Shown: positions 24,227 through 36,412, counted from the stretch's first letter. The stretch: DNA of 64,000 nucleotides from Arthrobotrys musiformis (GCA_036971715.1 JAVHJL010000004.1:310001-374000); one strand, 5' to 3'. Program-made: numbers and translations. The notes: generated from the sequence alone by a model not told the origin.

Positions 24227-24883
24227 CGAGCCCACGAAGCGCCGCTTGAAAATTAAATTGGCTATCAAGTAAGACGCTAGAGTATATGTAATTAATAGTA
24301 ATATAAGAGCGCTATTAGGCAAAAAATAAATCGCTGAACTGATTAACTGTAGCGACCAAGGCCGCAAGTAGTAACGCCTTAGTGTGTAATTCAGGTTACT
24401 TATTATACTTTATCCACATATGTACGGCCGATGGCCTCCCGATATTTATATCCGCTAGAAATTTCGAAAACGACTAGCCGTGGAGGATCCTAGGATTAAA
24501 GGTGTGGTCAATGCATATACGAATTCTGGGCGTACAAGGCTCATTGTTTTGAGGCTACCCCGCTCAGCCTCGTCTTGGTCGCGTCAACAGGTCCAGGTAG
24601 CGATTTGCGATCAGAGCCCTCGCCACGCCCCTCGATATTGATAGCAAACATATCCTCTATAACCATATATCTCGAGATATTCTAGCCTGTGGTCCTATCC
24701 TTTCGACATTTCGATATATATATATTTGATTTTCGAAATTTCGAGATTTTCTACTTCCAACATCAATAGCCCTATGTGACCTCGCTAACGTTTCTGTCGA
24801 CCGCACTTGTTGGAATATATATTTCTAAAGTTATAGTAACGTTGGTGCTAACTGGCCGGTATACCCTCTATGGTAAAATTTAA
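24227..24883. other. Shared upstream region of the membrane protein and the NLR gene
   Basis: AT-rich, with TTCGA/TCGAAAT inverted words around 24700-24745 (e.g. TTCGACATTTCGA, TTTCGAAATTTCGAGA). No gene seen. Confidence 0.55.
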
Positions 24884-27800
24884 ATGCCTCCGTTACACTC
24901 GATCACCGTCCGTATATCCGGCCTGCCATTGGCCGTATCGAAAAAGCAGGTTGTAGCCGCGGCGCTGTCAAAATTCAAAGAATATATTTCTGGAGACCAG
25001 CCTATCAAATGTATCAAGTCTTTAGTCACAGTTGATCCGACTAATCCGAAGAAGAATCGAGTCGCCGTCTTAACTTTGGATCGACCGCTTCCGTTACTAT
25101 TCAACGGCCAAGCCGACGAGGACGTTTTGGAGTTCAACTTCAATGGCGCCCGCTATAATGTTACTGTTGACCGACACTTCCGTGGGCTCACTTGTCTCCA
25201 TGATCGAACTGGTGCTGGGGTTGTCGAGTAAGTCACAGATTCCGATATTTCAAGCAACTTGGCGGTTGGATACTGTCAATATCTGTAAATGTAGTTGATT
25301 TTCGAGCTTGAGTCCGTACTAACACTATAGTACTATAACACAGCTTAATTTTTGTTTCTGGTCTGGCAGGTCATGCCTATGGTTCCTGGAAAGCGTCCGG
25401 AAAGACCACGATGTGGATTGAAGATTTTCTGACGGGGGAGGACTTCAACGACAAATTTCGAGTTCTTCTCTACGGCTATGATTCACAACTGGCAGAAAGT
25501 ACATCGGTAGCTGGAATACCGGATTTTGCTGGTACCTTCCTGGCGGTTATAGCAAGCGCTAGGAAAGCGGATGAAGCCGTAAGTCGAATTTGCGGCCGGA
25601 AGCTCGGTGGCGTGGCTACGTCTCGACCCATGAAGCTAATTGTTTCATTAGACTCGCGGGAGGGGCATTATATTCTTTGGACATAGTCTAGGTGGATTAG
25701 TTATAAAGGTAGAGTGGTGCCCGTATTTATGTTTAGCTAGCAACGTTACAGAGACGCTTATTGATATCATGGTGTCTGGCGCCCTTCTAGGCTATCTACT
25801 CATCTGATTACACTGGATCAAAGGACCCATATTATCAAGATGTCATTCGAAGCGCGTCCGCTGCCTTCTTTTTTGGAGTTCCAAACAACGGCATTCGGGT
25901 TGATGAATGGAAATATATGGTGGAAGGTCAGCCCAACTGGGATTTTATCCACGATCTTCGCCTGGACTCGTCGTACCTATCACACATACGGAGAGATTTC
26001 GCTGCTTTCGTGAGGCAAAGAGGCCCTGCATTTCGGGTTGTTACGATCTTGGAACTAAGGGAGACAGAAACTGTGAAGGTAACTATATTTAACATTGCCA
26101 GAGTCTTTGGTTTTTGTCCCGCCGCATCGATCAAAGGAGAATAAAAACTTACTAGAGCAGAAAATCTTCTAGGAAGTCGACGGGGTTTGGAAGAGAGCAG
26201 GTGAAAGAAAGCTTATGGTTCCTCGCTCATCCGCCTTATCAAATGTGAACGAAGCCCCGGAAGACATACTGTCCCGGGACGCCGACCACAGTGGCATTGC
26301 CAAATTTGGGTCATCCAACGACCCAGAATACATTATTTTGAAAACGAAGATCAAAGAATGTATCCAAGGTGTCTGTAAGACTATCGAAAAGAAGCCTAAA
26401 AAGCCTCCGCGAAAACGTGCCGCGAAGAAGAAGAAGGCTTCGGCAGAACCTTCTGCGGGAAAGAGATATTTCGATGTGCCCTACCCAAGAAACCACGTAT
26501 ACGTCGAACGGTTGGAGATTTCGAAGAGTCTAGAAAGCCTTATTTCAAAAAAGAAACCAGACGAACAAATCCGAATTGCAATCTGCGCACTCGGGGGAGC
26601 TGGGTAGGTTTTATCCAAAATCGCCTGATGTAACGCTCGCCTATCCGTCGTATAGGGCTAATAATTTGGGGTGTTAATAGCAAAACGCAAGTTCTTCTGA
26701 ACTTTGCTTACCAGAATAGGGATACTTACAATATTTTCTGGTTGTATGGTTCATCCCTTGACCTCATAACGTCCGGTTGCGAAAGCATTGCTCTAAGTGT
26801 GGGGCTGAAAATGGAAGGCCTGAAGCCCGAGGACAAACTACACAGGTTGAAAGAATGGTTGCATTCCGATAGCTCCGGAAACTGGCTTCTTCTTGTCGAC
26901 GCTGTAGATTCATTGGAGGATGCCCTTGTAGACAATATTCGAAAATTGCTGCCGAACGACCGAGGAACCGTCGTTTTTACAACTAGGAATCGAAGCGTTG
27001 TGGGGAAGCTTGTTCATCCAGGCTATTGTCTCGACTTGGGCGAAAGGATGACAAACGAGGAAGCACTTGCAGTACTTAGACTCGAACCCAGTGCGGGTGC
27101 TGATGCCGAAGACCTAGAGTCTGCAATGACCTTGCTGGAAGAATTAGGGTTTTTACCTTTGGCTATAGCTCAAGCAGCAGGATATTTGCGCAAGGCTGGG
27201 CTGCACATTCCTGAATATCTTGAAAGGCTGCGGAAGCAAGATTTCAAACTACTATCTCAACCCCCTGCGGACGAAATTAGTGGGCCAAGTCCTCAAGCAG
27301 TTATGAAAACCTGGGATATATCCTACCAGTATATCAAGGGACAGAGTTCGTCTGCTGCACAGCTTCTCAGAGTCTTGTCTTTCTTCGATTACCACGAGAT
27401 ACCAAAGTCTTATTTTATTTCCGACATGCCGGATAACCCCTTGGCAAAGATCGGTATTGCCGATGAGATCGACTTTGATGACGCTATCACATGGCTATTA
27501 TCCTTCAACCTCGTTTACACCTTTCAGTCAGCAGCTGGCGAAAGTGCATTTAGGCTGCACCGTCTTGTTAGCCTCTGGACAAGACACGCCATAATAGATT
27601 GCCTTTGTCACGATATTCAAAAAGTGGCAGTGGGTGTCATAAAATTTAGGATTCCAGGAGTTCATTCTGTTGATACCATATATGATAATTCGAAATGGCT
27701 TACATGTATTCCGCACATAGACGCCATACTCAAGAATGTCACTACAGACCCCAATACAGTGCTCGATTTCGATCTGTCTCTAATAAAGCGCCGTTATGCA

Positions 27801-28929
27801 CGTTATTTTGAATCGAATTTTAGTTTTGCATCCGCAGAGCGCTTGTATCGGGAAGTTTTGGACGCTTATTCGCTGTCTTTCGGCAAATATCATAGGCTCA
27901 CAACGAATATAGTGATAGCCATGGCTCCTCTAATGCTTGATGGATCGGCGCAGGCGCGGAAACTAATTCTGGAATATTTACCCGACTCCGAGACTGCGGG
28001 CGATAGCAAGCTTGATGGGCGTTACAGGCTGCTCTACGAACTAGGGTGCGCTTATTGCGCCGAAAAAGAATTTATTAAGGCGCTCAAATGCTTCAATCAA
28101 GTTTTGGGTGACCGCTCTCTGGCCTCTGGACTTAGCGACGAGGACGACACATTTCATTATTTTTTGTTGAGTGGCATCGGATCTGCGTACGCCGGGCTCG
28201 GGAGATTTGATGAGGCGTTAAGGTTCTGTGGGAGGGCTTTTATTGGTCTGGAACGAAAATTGAGCACAGGGCACGGGCACGAGGAAGCAATGACCATCGC
28301 TGCGGAATTATCTGGTATTTTGTCTCGCCAGGAGAGGTATGAAGAGGCTTTAGTGTGGCGGCGCTGGACCGTAGCCGTAGCAAAAAAAAAAATATGGAGA
28401 AGGCCACCCTGGGACGCTCATATTGATTTCAATCTTATCAGACACGCTGCGCAAACTAGGAAGAACAAGGGAGGCTATAGAAAACTACCAGAGGCTCGTC
28501 ACAAGCTACACTCAGTCATTAGGCCCGACACACCGTCTCACGCTTCACAGTTTTGACGATCTAGGGACCACTTATATGTACCAGAAAAGCTATAGAGAGG
28601 CCTTGAAATGGTTCGAGCACGCCTTGAAAACGCGTCAAATCGAGCTACCTGCTGGGGATAGAGAGATATTGGAAAATATAAACCTCATAGCCGCGTGTTA
28701 TTCTTTTTTGGATGAGGAGTTGCCGGAAAATCTCAAAGAGCTTTTGGATTTAGAAGATTCCCTTCCCCCAATTCCAATATCTAACCAGGGAGGATCCGAA
28801 ACGGCGGAATCGGCGGAACAACTGGGGTCTGATACCAAAATCCAGTCAGAGGGGCATGCGCAGTTGGATCTGGATATGTTGGCACAATATCGCGATATTA
28901 TGGCAAATCATTTTGGGGCTGAGGTGTAG
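24884..28929 (+). CDS. NLR-type receptor: alpha/beta hydrolase, NB-ARC, TPR; A11 frameshift in the TPR part
   Basis: Six exons: 24884-25227, 25344-25578, 25652-25708, 25791-26078, 26173-26603, 26681 onward. An N-terminal 110-residue part looks like a small alpha/beta domain. Then a SesB/LipA/SERAC1-like hydrolase: VSGLAGHAYGSW, GHSLGG with Ser205, FFFGVPNNG. NB-ARC: Walker A ALGGAGKT (about 447-454, split by intron 5), Walker B NWLLLVDAVDSLED, sensor VVFTTRNRS and the GLPL-like FLPLAIAQAAGYL. TPR-like repeats follow. Such proteins are fungal innate-immunity or incompatibility receptors: ligand sensing by the repeats, nucleotide-driven oligomerisation, hydrolase as effector. At 28382-28392 an A11 run shifts the frame: read straight, the protein ends at 28556 (1,076 residues); in the other frame TPR-like sequence (GEGHPGTL, LRKLGRTREAIENYQ) continues to 28929. 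With one A fewer it would have 1,200 residues. Confidence 0.88.
28382..28392 (+). repeat. A11 homopolymer at the NLR frameshift
   Basis: Eleven consecutive A between GTAGC and TATGG in the last exon. Ten would keep the TPR frame open to 28929. Confidence 0.95.
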
Positions 28930-29529
28930 ATACGTATACATGTGCTCAAATCGATCTAGATCTCCTAGCATAACAGGCGCGCATTAACTTCACTGAAGGA
29001 AATTTGAATTCAAAGGATATATACCCTATCGACGCCTAAATTTGAGGCTATTATATATATGCGTATTGAAATATTTGTGGTATACATATTTTGTCTACAG
29101 GGGTTGACTCTACCAAAATCTGGATACACACAACTAGATAAGCCTGGGTTTCGACAAGTATGCTCTTAAAATTTTATTTTGTAACGATAGACATTGTCTT
29201 TTAAGGTAGGTATATCTGGTCTCGCGGGCCAGCCACACGAAAGGGTATATCTATATATCTATATCCAACTTAATGGTTCTTTTTAGACGAAAGCGGAGTT
29301 GTGCCATGCTAAGCCGGATGTTGCATTTTGAGATCCTGTGTGTTGCCAGCTCCCCTTGCCACCTTTTGTCGCACAAAGATCTTCGAGAGCCAGCTTCCCC
29401 CAAATGATTCATTCACAAAAAACTTCTATCTTCAACCCCACCAAGCGCCCCGCCATCTCCTAACCCCACCACCACCACCATTTCTACCCCCTCACTCCAA
29501 ACATCTCCGATAAGGAGCCAACCGAAAGA
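28930..29529. other. Intergenic
   Basis: 3' flank of the NLR gene and promoter of DPH3, with a C-rich leader (CCCCACCACCACCACC) shortly before the DPH3 start. No gene seen. Confidence 0.6.
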
Positions 29530-29837
29530 ATGGAAGAGTCAATCTACGACGAGATCGAAATCGAGGACATGACCTACGACCCCACCCTCCAAATCTTCCA
29601 CTACCCGTGTCCCTGCGGCGACCGTTTCGAAATAGCCATCGGAGATCTACGGGAAGGCGAGGATATTGCCGTCTGCCCCGGGTGCAGCTTGATGATTAGA
29701 GTTATCTTTGAAGTGGTGGGTACTTTCCCTTCTTTGTTCTCTTGTGGGGGATGTCCTAACGGCTAGCTTTTTAGGAGGACTTGGATAAGAATACTGGATC
29801 TGGAGGGATGGGAGGAATGGTTGCTGTTAAGGCTTGA
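29530..29837 (+). CDS. DPH3: Diphthamide biosynthesis protein 3 (CSL zinc finger)
   Basis: Two exons, 29530-29715 and 29775-29837 (GTGGGT donor, TTTTAG acceptor, intron 59 nt), 82 residues, the same length as yeast Kti11/Dph3. The CSL-type zinc finger is complete: CPCGDRFEI and CPGCSLMIRVIF supply the four Cys. DPH3 gives electrons to the Dph1-Dph2 radical enzyme in the first step of diphthamide synthesis on elongation factor 2 and also partners with Elongator in tRNA wobble-uridine modification. The second exon adds EDLDKNTGSGG and a short tail. Cytoplasmic; no signal peptide. Confidence 0.93.
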
Positions 29838-31222
29838 AAAAGCGAAGATGATAGAGAGATATGGGGGTGCAGATTGTTTGAAGGAGGATTTTGGGGATCG
29901 ATATTCGGAGCTAGATTCTACAGACTGGACCGACAGGCTGGGCGACATTGGACGGAAGGCCCAGTTTACTCGAGGGTACTCGGATAATCATGGTCCACCT
30001 ACCGGTAACGCAGGTGCTGGGACTTGAGGGTCGACGACATGGGCTAAGCCTATAGAACGGAAGACTCTTCTCCATGTCAATTCCAACTTCATGGCTGTCT
30101 GGTCTTCTTGGATGCTTGGTGGCGAAGGGAGATCTACTACAACATCCGCCACATGTGCAAACTAGATCCGACATATTGGCATATCGGGACCTTACAACTT
30201 GTGTCGTCGCCAGACTCCTCAACTTTGCCTTATACCAATGTCATTCGACGTTCAAGAACGACAAAATACGGCAACACCACGCAGAGAGTTTTTGGTGGTG
30301 TTTGGTGGCCCAAGAGCCTTCAAGACGGCTTTACACAGAGATGCCTCCGAGAGAAAGCTTTTACTGGCACTAAGTGGAACTATGCTGATCTCGTAAACCA
30401 GACACAGCACGGGTTCCCAAACTATGCCAGACATGGGGCTAGCATAGAAGGGCAGGATGCTCTCTTAGTCTGCCTGGTCTCGTACCCGGACCGCACAAAG
30501 AGTGACCGAGGCTGCCCAAATTTATTATATCTTATCGAAGAGCGGCATTTTGCAACCGCAGCAGCATTTGGTTTACGAGATAAGTATTTTGAACATCCAA
30601 ATTGCATTCATATTCAATATATATCATAGCATAGCATAAGACGAATATACATCCAGATTCCCTCTCATCATCCATCTGTTCGCTGTGATATAGCTCGTCT
30701 TCCCTCCCACGAACTAAAGCCTGCCGCGAGCCCCTCGTGATGCCTAGAATCCTTTACGCACAATCGTTAGCACCAATTGCCTATGAATATGCTGCAAAAG
30801 ATATGAATATAATATGAAGGGGTGTAGATATCAGACTGTTGAGCTTGATCTTTTAATTTCCCGTAACGTCATCTCAGAGTACTACCTCTGTTCAGGTTAT
30901 GTGGGTGAAAATTTTGTTCATCATAAAAACACATGCTTTATTCTATCATAGAATACAAAGGAGGACGATGGTGACTTACTATCAAGAGGTTTCTACAACG
31001 GCGGGTAGATTTTATTGTGGTTGTTGAGAATTGAAGAAGAGATGGTAAAGGGAAAAAGTCGAGGTGAAGAAAAAAAAAAGTGCTTCGCGAAATTTATCCA
31101 CGGCGAATCCTTGTCCGAAATGTCTTGGCGCAAACCCGCCCTTCTCCAGCTTCCCAAGCCGGATGAAACCGAAGTCCTCGTCATCCCACCTCGTAACATC
31201 GGACCATCTCCAACTTCACAAA
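29838..31222. other. Intergenic, 1.4 kb, nothing recognisable
   Basis: Several short overlapping frames (longest 173 codons at 30108-30629) without family resemblance. The right end has the leader of BET4. Confidence 0.5.
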
Positions 31223-32593
31223 ATGACTACTGTGAGTACTTCGATATGAATACAATCTGTGGATATAGCTAATATAATATCTCCAGCACGGCGTCCCTCG
31301 CACCTCGACGGCTCCGAGAACCCCACAAGCCATCAAGGCCGAACTTCTCAAGATCGAAGCTTATAACACACTCGTCTCCGAAGTTCAGGATCTCGTACGC
31401 CCCTCCTACCCCCCTCTACTGCTCTACTATATATACGTAATAGCCGTATTAACTAACAAACCAGCCAGAAATCCACAAACACCTACTCCCAAGACTCCCT
31501 CTCCAAAACCTCAACCCTCTTGACCCAAAACCCAGAGTTCAACACGATATGGAATTTCAGACGGCGTATAATACTCCACCTCCTCTCCTCTACCACCCCA
31601 AAGCCCTCAGGGAACGAGAATGAACCAGAATCCTTGGAAGATAAAGAAAAGGAGGAAAAATCGAAGCTGTCGCTCCTCTCGGCGGAACTGACCTTCCTCC
31701 TCCCTCTCCTCCAAAGCTTTCCGAAATGCTACTGGATCTGGAATTACCGCCTCTTCATCCTCCAAACGGCTTCTGAACAATTAAACCTGCAAACTGCATT
31801 GAAAGTGTGGAAAGCCGAAATGGGGCTGGTGGAGAAGATGCTGGCTAGGGATTCTAGGAATTTTCACGGGTGGGGGTATAGAAGATATCTTGTACAAAGT
31901 ATTGAGGGTTTGAAGCATGAGATCAATGCTCGACAGACCGAAAAACAGGCAGAAGTAGTGGAAGGGGAGGAGGAAGAGGAAGAGAGTCTGGCGGAGCAGG
32001 AATTCGCGTACACGACGGCCATGTACGGGAAGGATTTATCGAACTTTTCAGCATGGCATAATAGGAGTAAACTCATCCCCAGGGTACTAACAGAACGTGA
32101 AGCTACGGTTGAGGAGCGGAGAACCTTCTTGGACGGCGGTATGCCTTTTCCCTCTCTATTTTATATATTACTCGAACCGTGAAATTAATTTTAGGGAACG
32201 ATAGAACTGGGAGAGATGCAAACAGCAGTCTACACAGACCCTTACGACCAAAGCATCCAACTCTACAACCACTGGCTCCTCCTGGAATCCTGCTCCCCTT
32301 CCTCCCCCGAAACAACAAGCGAAGTCTTCCCTCTCACCGACTCCCAAAAATCAGAAACCCTACAAAGAACGCTAGAGTGGATGAGGGAGTTACTGGATGA
32401 AGAACAGGATTGTAGGTTACTGCTCGAAGAGATGATTTTTGTCGGTGGGTTGCTTCGGGATGTCGGTGGCAACGAGGAAGGGGAAGTTGACAGAGAGGAG
32501 ATTACGGCTGATATGCAGGCTTGGTTGAGGAAGTTGATGGAAATCGATCCCATGAGGGGGGGACGGTGGAGGGAGATGCAGGAGCGGCTGTAG
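31223..32593 (+). CDS. BET4: Rab geranylgeranyltransferase alpha subunit
   Basis: Four exons: 31223-31231 (only MTT), 31287-31394, 31469-32138 and 32205-32593; 391 residues. The nine-base first exon is supported by a GTGAGT donor and by the family start HGVPR at exon 2. Prenyltransferase alpha repeats are visible as Trp-containing helices: NPEFNTIWNFRR, YWIWNYRLFIL, FHGWGYRRYLV, NFSAWHNRSKLI and QSIQLYNHWLLL. The last intron is best placed at GATAG/AACTG, because the nearer TTTTAG would shift the frame. Bet4 with Bet2 attaches geranylgeranyl groups to C-terminal Cys of Rab GTPases presented by the escort protein, in the cytosol. A Glu-rich loop around residues 190-205 is a local insertion. 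Confidence 0.9.
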
Positions 32594-33222
32594 TTACTTA
32601 CTGCCCATACCAACATCATTTATATCCATATAAGCCATATAAGGGCTAGCTAGCGAGAATATCTTAAATCGCTTCTACAGACAGAACTACTAGCATATAG
32701 AAATATACCCACATCTCACACGAAAAACCTTCATGACACCGATCGATCATATTCACGTAAAGAGAATCCCTTCTTGGCTAGTCTAATTATATTTCGGAGA
32801 ACAAGCTTCGTGTGTTTTTGTTGGTTCTGGTCATTCATTAAGTTGAAAATGTAAAAAGGAAGTAAAAAAAGAAAAACAGCATTTCCCATATATAACACAG
32901 TTAGGAACGTAACAAAGGGTGGGTTTTTTGGGAGGAAGACCGGGAAACACGTAATAAAAACACCGTATATGCCCTATAAGAAGACTTGACACAAAAAGGA
33001 AGAAGGTTGGTAGTAGGTTGGATGGTAGTAGTAGTAGTAGCTGTAGAGTACTAATAGTAGTGTAATTTTGCGTGAGTGATGGATATGTAACACGCGGAAA
33101 GTTTCGATGGGGGGAGGGAGGGTGGTATAGGTCCCCGTCGAAAAGGTGATGAGAGGAGGAAAGAAAAAGGCTTGACAAGAAAAAGAATGAGGAAACAAAA
33201 AGATTCAATGTATTTTGGCTCT
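32594..33222. other. Intergenic between convergent BET4 and RPS6
   Basis: 3' flanks of both genes. A (GTA)n-like stretch lies near 33020-33045. The long open frame continuing past exon 2 of RPS6 into this region is intron read-through, not coding. Confidence 0.65.
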
Positions 33223-34412
33223 TTATTCTTTTCTCATCGAGCTGGCTCTTCTCTTGCGGATATCGGCCTTCTTGGCCTTCTCTTCCTGGACGCGCTTGGC
33301 GAGGAGGGCAGCGTACTCGCTCTGTGGTAACATTAGCACTATGTTCACGATATCCGGAGAGTAGGAGATGGGAACTTACGGCAGCCTCCTTCTGGGCCTC
33401 CGAGCGTCTTCTCTTGAGAGCGATTCTGTGACGCTTCCTCTGGAGAGTCTGAGGAGTGACGAGGCGCTGGATCTTAGGAGCCTTGGAGTATGGCTTCTTT
33501 CCCTCACCCTTTGGCTGAACCTCACGGTGGATGACGAACTTGCGAACATCATCGTCCTTGGTCAATCCGTAGAACTTGCGGATCTTGGACGCTCTCTTTG
33601 GACCGAGACGCTTTGGGTGGGTGACATCGGTCAAGCCGGGGATCTCGGCGTCACCTTGCTTGACGATGGTCAAGGACATGACGGCAAGGTCGGCACCGAC
33701 GATGCAACCTCTGACGGATTTACGCTTGCGCTCACCGGTACGGCGGGGGCGGTAGCAGGAGTGGCCCTTGGCGAGGAGGAGACGGACACGGGTTGGGTGC
33801 ATGACACCCTGCTTCATTGGGAAACCTTGCTTGTCGTTTCCTCCGGTGATCTTGAAGATGTAGCCCTTGAATTCGTCACCGACGCTGTCACCGGGGACTT
33901 CCTGGCCCATACGCTTCTCCATGAAGATGCGGAGACGACGCTCATCGTCGATTTCGATGAGCTTTTGGGAGCCGTTGGCTGGGTATCTATATTTCAACAA
34001 GATCGCACCGGTCAGCTGGTCTGTCTTTCTGTCTGTCTGTCTCTTTTGCACATTCAATATCCCCCCTAGGATTGGTCAAGGTCGTTGGTTGAGTCTGGCT
34101 TGTGTCTCGATGGCCGGTTGAGATTCCCCTCCCACTCCCATATGTCACCATCCCGTCTCTTGATCCCGTAGTACCACAATCCTCCCAATTGTCGACTTCG
34201 ATTCCAATCGTGATAATCCCAATATAATCCGTAGTACTCCCATAATACCCCGGCAGCGTACCAATCCTCCAATCTCAACCAGCCATCTCACCGAAGCCAA
34301 CCATCAATCGACCAAAAAAACCGTCTCCCACAATCCACACACACACTGAGACCAAGCAAGAACCTGAGAGCAAGACAGAAAAAAAGTGAACGTACGCAAT
34401 ATTCAGCTTCAT
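33223..34412 (-). CDS. RPS6: 40S ribosomal protein S6
   Basis: Three exons: 34396-34412 (MKLNI plus two bases), 33380-33986 and 33223-33321; introns of 409 and 58 nt; 240 residues. Sequence is strongly conserved: YPANGSQKLIEIDDERRLR, the GNDKQGFPMKQGV motif, GHSCYRPRRTGERKRKSVRGC and the basic C-terminal helix ending RRASSMRKE, which holds the Ser residues phosphorylated by AGC/S6 kinases. A component of the small ribosomal subunit. A very short first exon followed by a long first intron is usual for fungal ribosomal protein genes; here the intron is the longest in the window. Confidence 0.96.
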
Positions 34413-35081
34413 GCTGGGCAACCTGTGTCAGATGTCGAATATAAGACGGAATACGACGAAGGGAGGAGAAGTAAAGGAGGCGGGGGGGTGGTGGTGTGTG
34501 GTGCCGTGAAGTTGTCGATGGTCGTCGTTGTCGGGTATTTTGGTTGTCGTAAGTATTAAAATTGAAGCTCTTCTTTCGTTTGCTTGCAACTGCCACTAAA
34601 ATTTCGAGGTTTGACAAACTTTTGCTGGGTTTGGACGCTGCGTTGCGGTGCCAAAGTGACTGCGACTTTCGGAAAGGGCTTAGGGTACCCGTCCACTTTG
34701 GGCAGTTCTGTCAGAGACAAACATATCCATCGAACAACGCGGCAACACGGTAGTTCTTGGCATTTTGCAGAACTGGACTCTTTGCCCTACGTCTACACAG
34801 CGACTTAGCTAGTATACAGCCAGCAGCCTGCATACATAGGTATATTATGGACTACGAACGAGGTGGAGATAACTGCAAATGCTTCAAGTGTGATCTATTA
34901 CTGTATATTCTATCTATGATATATACCGTGCTCCCGTGATCAGATGAATTCAAACTCTACCGGTCCACCCATGCATATACATACGTATACGTAGAGGCTC
35001 GAGGTATCGACTGATATCTCAAGTTAACTCCACTTCAACCTTATACAACCACCAGCCATCCCTCATATCAAACGGGACAGA
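34413..35081. other. Divergent promoter of RPS6 and the JmjC gene
   Basis: A pyrimidine-rich leader precedes RPS6 on the minus strand (GGAGG-rich on plus near 34460-34490). No gene seen. Confidence 0.6.
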
Positions 35082-36412
35082 ATGGACAAGAATAAGGGAA
35101 CCAAACACCTCAGGGCCCTCTTGGAGTCCTACGCCTCTCTGAACCACCCTCCCACGTGCATAGAATACCTCGACGACCCACCGACCCCTCTGGAATTCCA
35201 CCAAATCATCTCTCGGAACCGTCCGGTCATAATCCGTAATGCCATGAACGACTGGCCGTCCTTCACCACCAATAAATGGACTCCCGCATATCTTGCCTCT
35301 AAAATGGGTGATATGGAGGTTATGGTCGCTGAGACGCCGAGGGGGTTAGTTCCTTCTCTTCCCCCCCCTCCAATGCAGGTTGACAATATTATTGAATTTG
35401 AATGGAGAGCAATCCCTGTGCAGAGATAAAAGCGGCTAATAAGCGATTCAACTCGACCAAAAAAATACCACAGCAACGCAGATTCCATTGTCACCCACGA
35501 AGGAACAGAGTATTTCGGTACCTCAATCTCCCCCTAGCCCCTCCTTGTATAATTGTATAATGACAGGTAAAATATACTGCAGTAAAACCAAATACAGCCT
35601 ACTACCCCTTCGACTCCTTCCTAACCGCTCTCAAATCCTCAACCACTGATCCCTCTCCTTCCACTATTTTGTACGCCCAATCTCAGGATTCAAACCTCAC
35701 ATCCGAATATCTCCCCTTGTCCCAAGACATCCCCTCCACAATCCCCTGGGCGTCAATATCTCTCTCTCAGCCGCTCCCAGACGCCGCAAATATCTGGATA
35801 GGAAATCATCACAGCGTAAGCTCTTTACACAAAGACCCTTACCAGAATTTGTATGGAGTGCTATTGGGCACCAAAGTATTTTACCTTGTGAGCCCGATCG
35901 GGGTAGCCGGTGTGAAAGAGAAGAAAGTTAGGAGTGCTACTTATGTTAAACATGGGGAGGGGTTTGATATCGTCCCCGACCCTGTATCTACTTCTTCTCC
36001 TGGGGAAGAGTCGGAAGGGGAAGAAGAAGGGATGATAACATGGCCTTCTGTCTCCCTCGACGAATACTTCTCGCTCCCGGAAGCAGAACGGTCTATTCCG
36101 GTGGAGGATATTTCAGAAGAAGATCCGTGGAAGTGGACCAAGCTATCCACACCGATAAAGGTGGAGGTCCAAGCCGGAGAGATGCTGTATTTGCCGGCTT
36201 TGTGGTATCATCAGGTTGCTCAAAGGGTGGATGAGGACGAAGGTGTCTGCGTGGCAGTCAACTATTGGTATGTACCTCTTTTACGTTTAATACTTGAGGT
36301 GAGAAGAAAAGTTAATATGATGGGTGGTAGGTACGATATGGACTTTTCCGGCCCATTTGTGTCGATGGTGAACTTTGTGCGGGATATGACGGAGGTCGTT
36401 ATGGACTCTTGA
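35082..36412 (+). CDS. JmjC-domain hydroxylase, JMJD7-like
   Basis: Four exons: 35082-35344, 35474-35517, 35583-36267 and 36331-36412, 357 residues. The opening RNRPVIIRNAMNDWPSFTTNKW is the typical start of this group. Fe(II) ligands are visible as His185-x-Asp187 in LHKDPYQN and His312 in WYHQV; the end NYWYDMDFSGP is joined across the last intron (TG/G codon). JMJD7 enzymes are 2-oxoglutarate oxygenases that hydroxylate a lysine in DRG-family GTPases; the substrate here is inferred by homology. An acidic insert (residues about 245-270) interrupts the cupin. No signal peptide, so cytoplasm or nucleus. All ligands are intact. Confidence 0.87.

Noticed and set aside
30108..30629. Plus-strand frame of 173 codons
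   Set aside because: Several overlapping frames with equal claim; no domain or codon character.
32831..33379. Extension of RPS6 by about 150 codons past exon 2
   Set aside because: Read-through of intron 2; splicing at GTAAGT leads to the conserved S6 C-terminus.
33987..34395. snoRNA in the RPS6 intron
   Set aside because: Only TGATGG and CTGA-like words without proper spacing or terminal stem.
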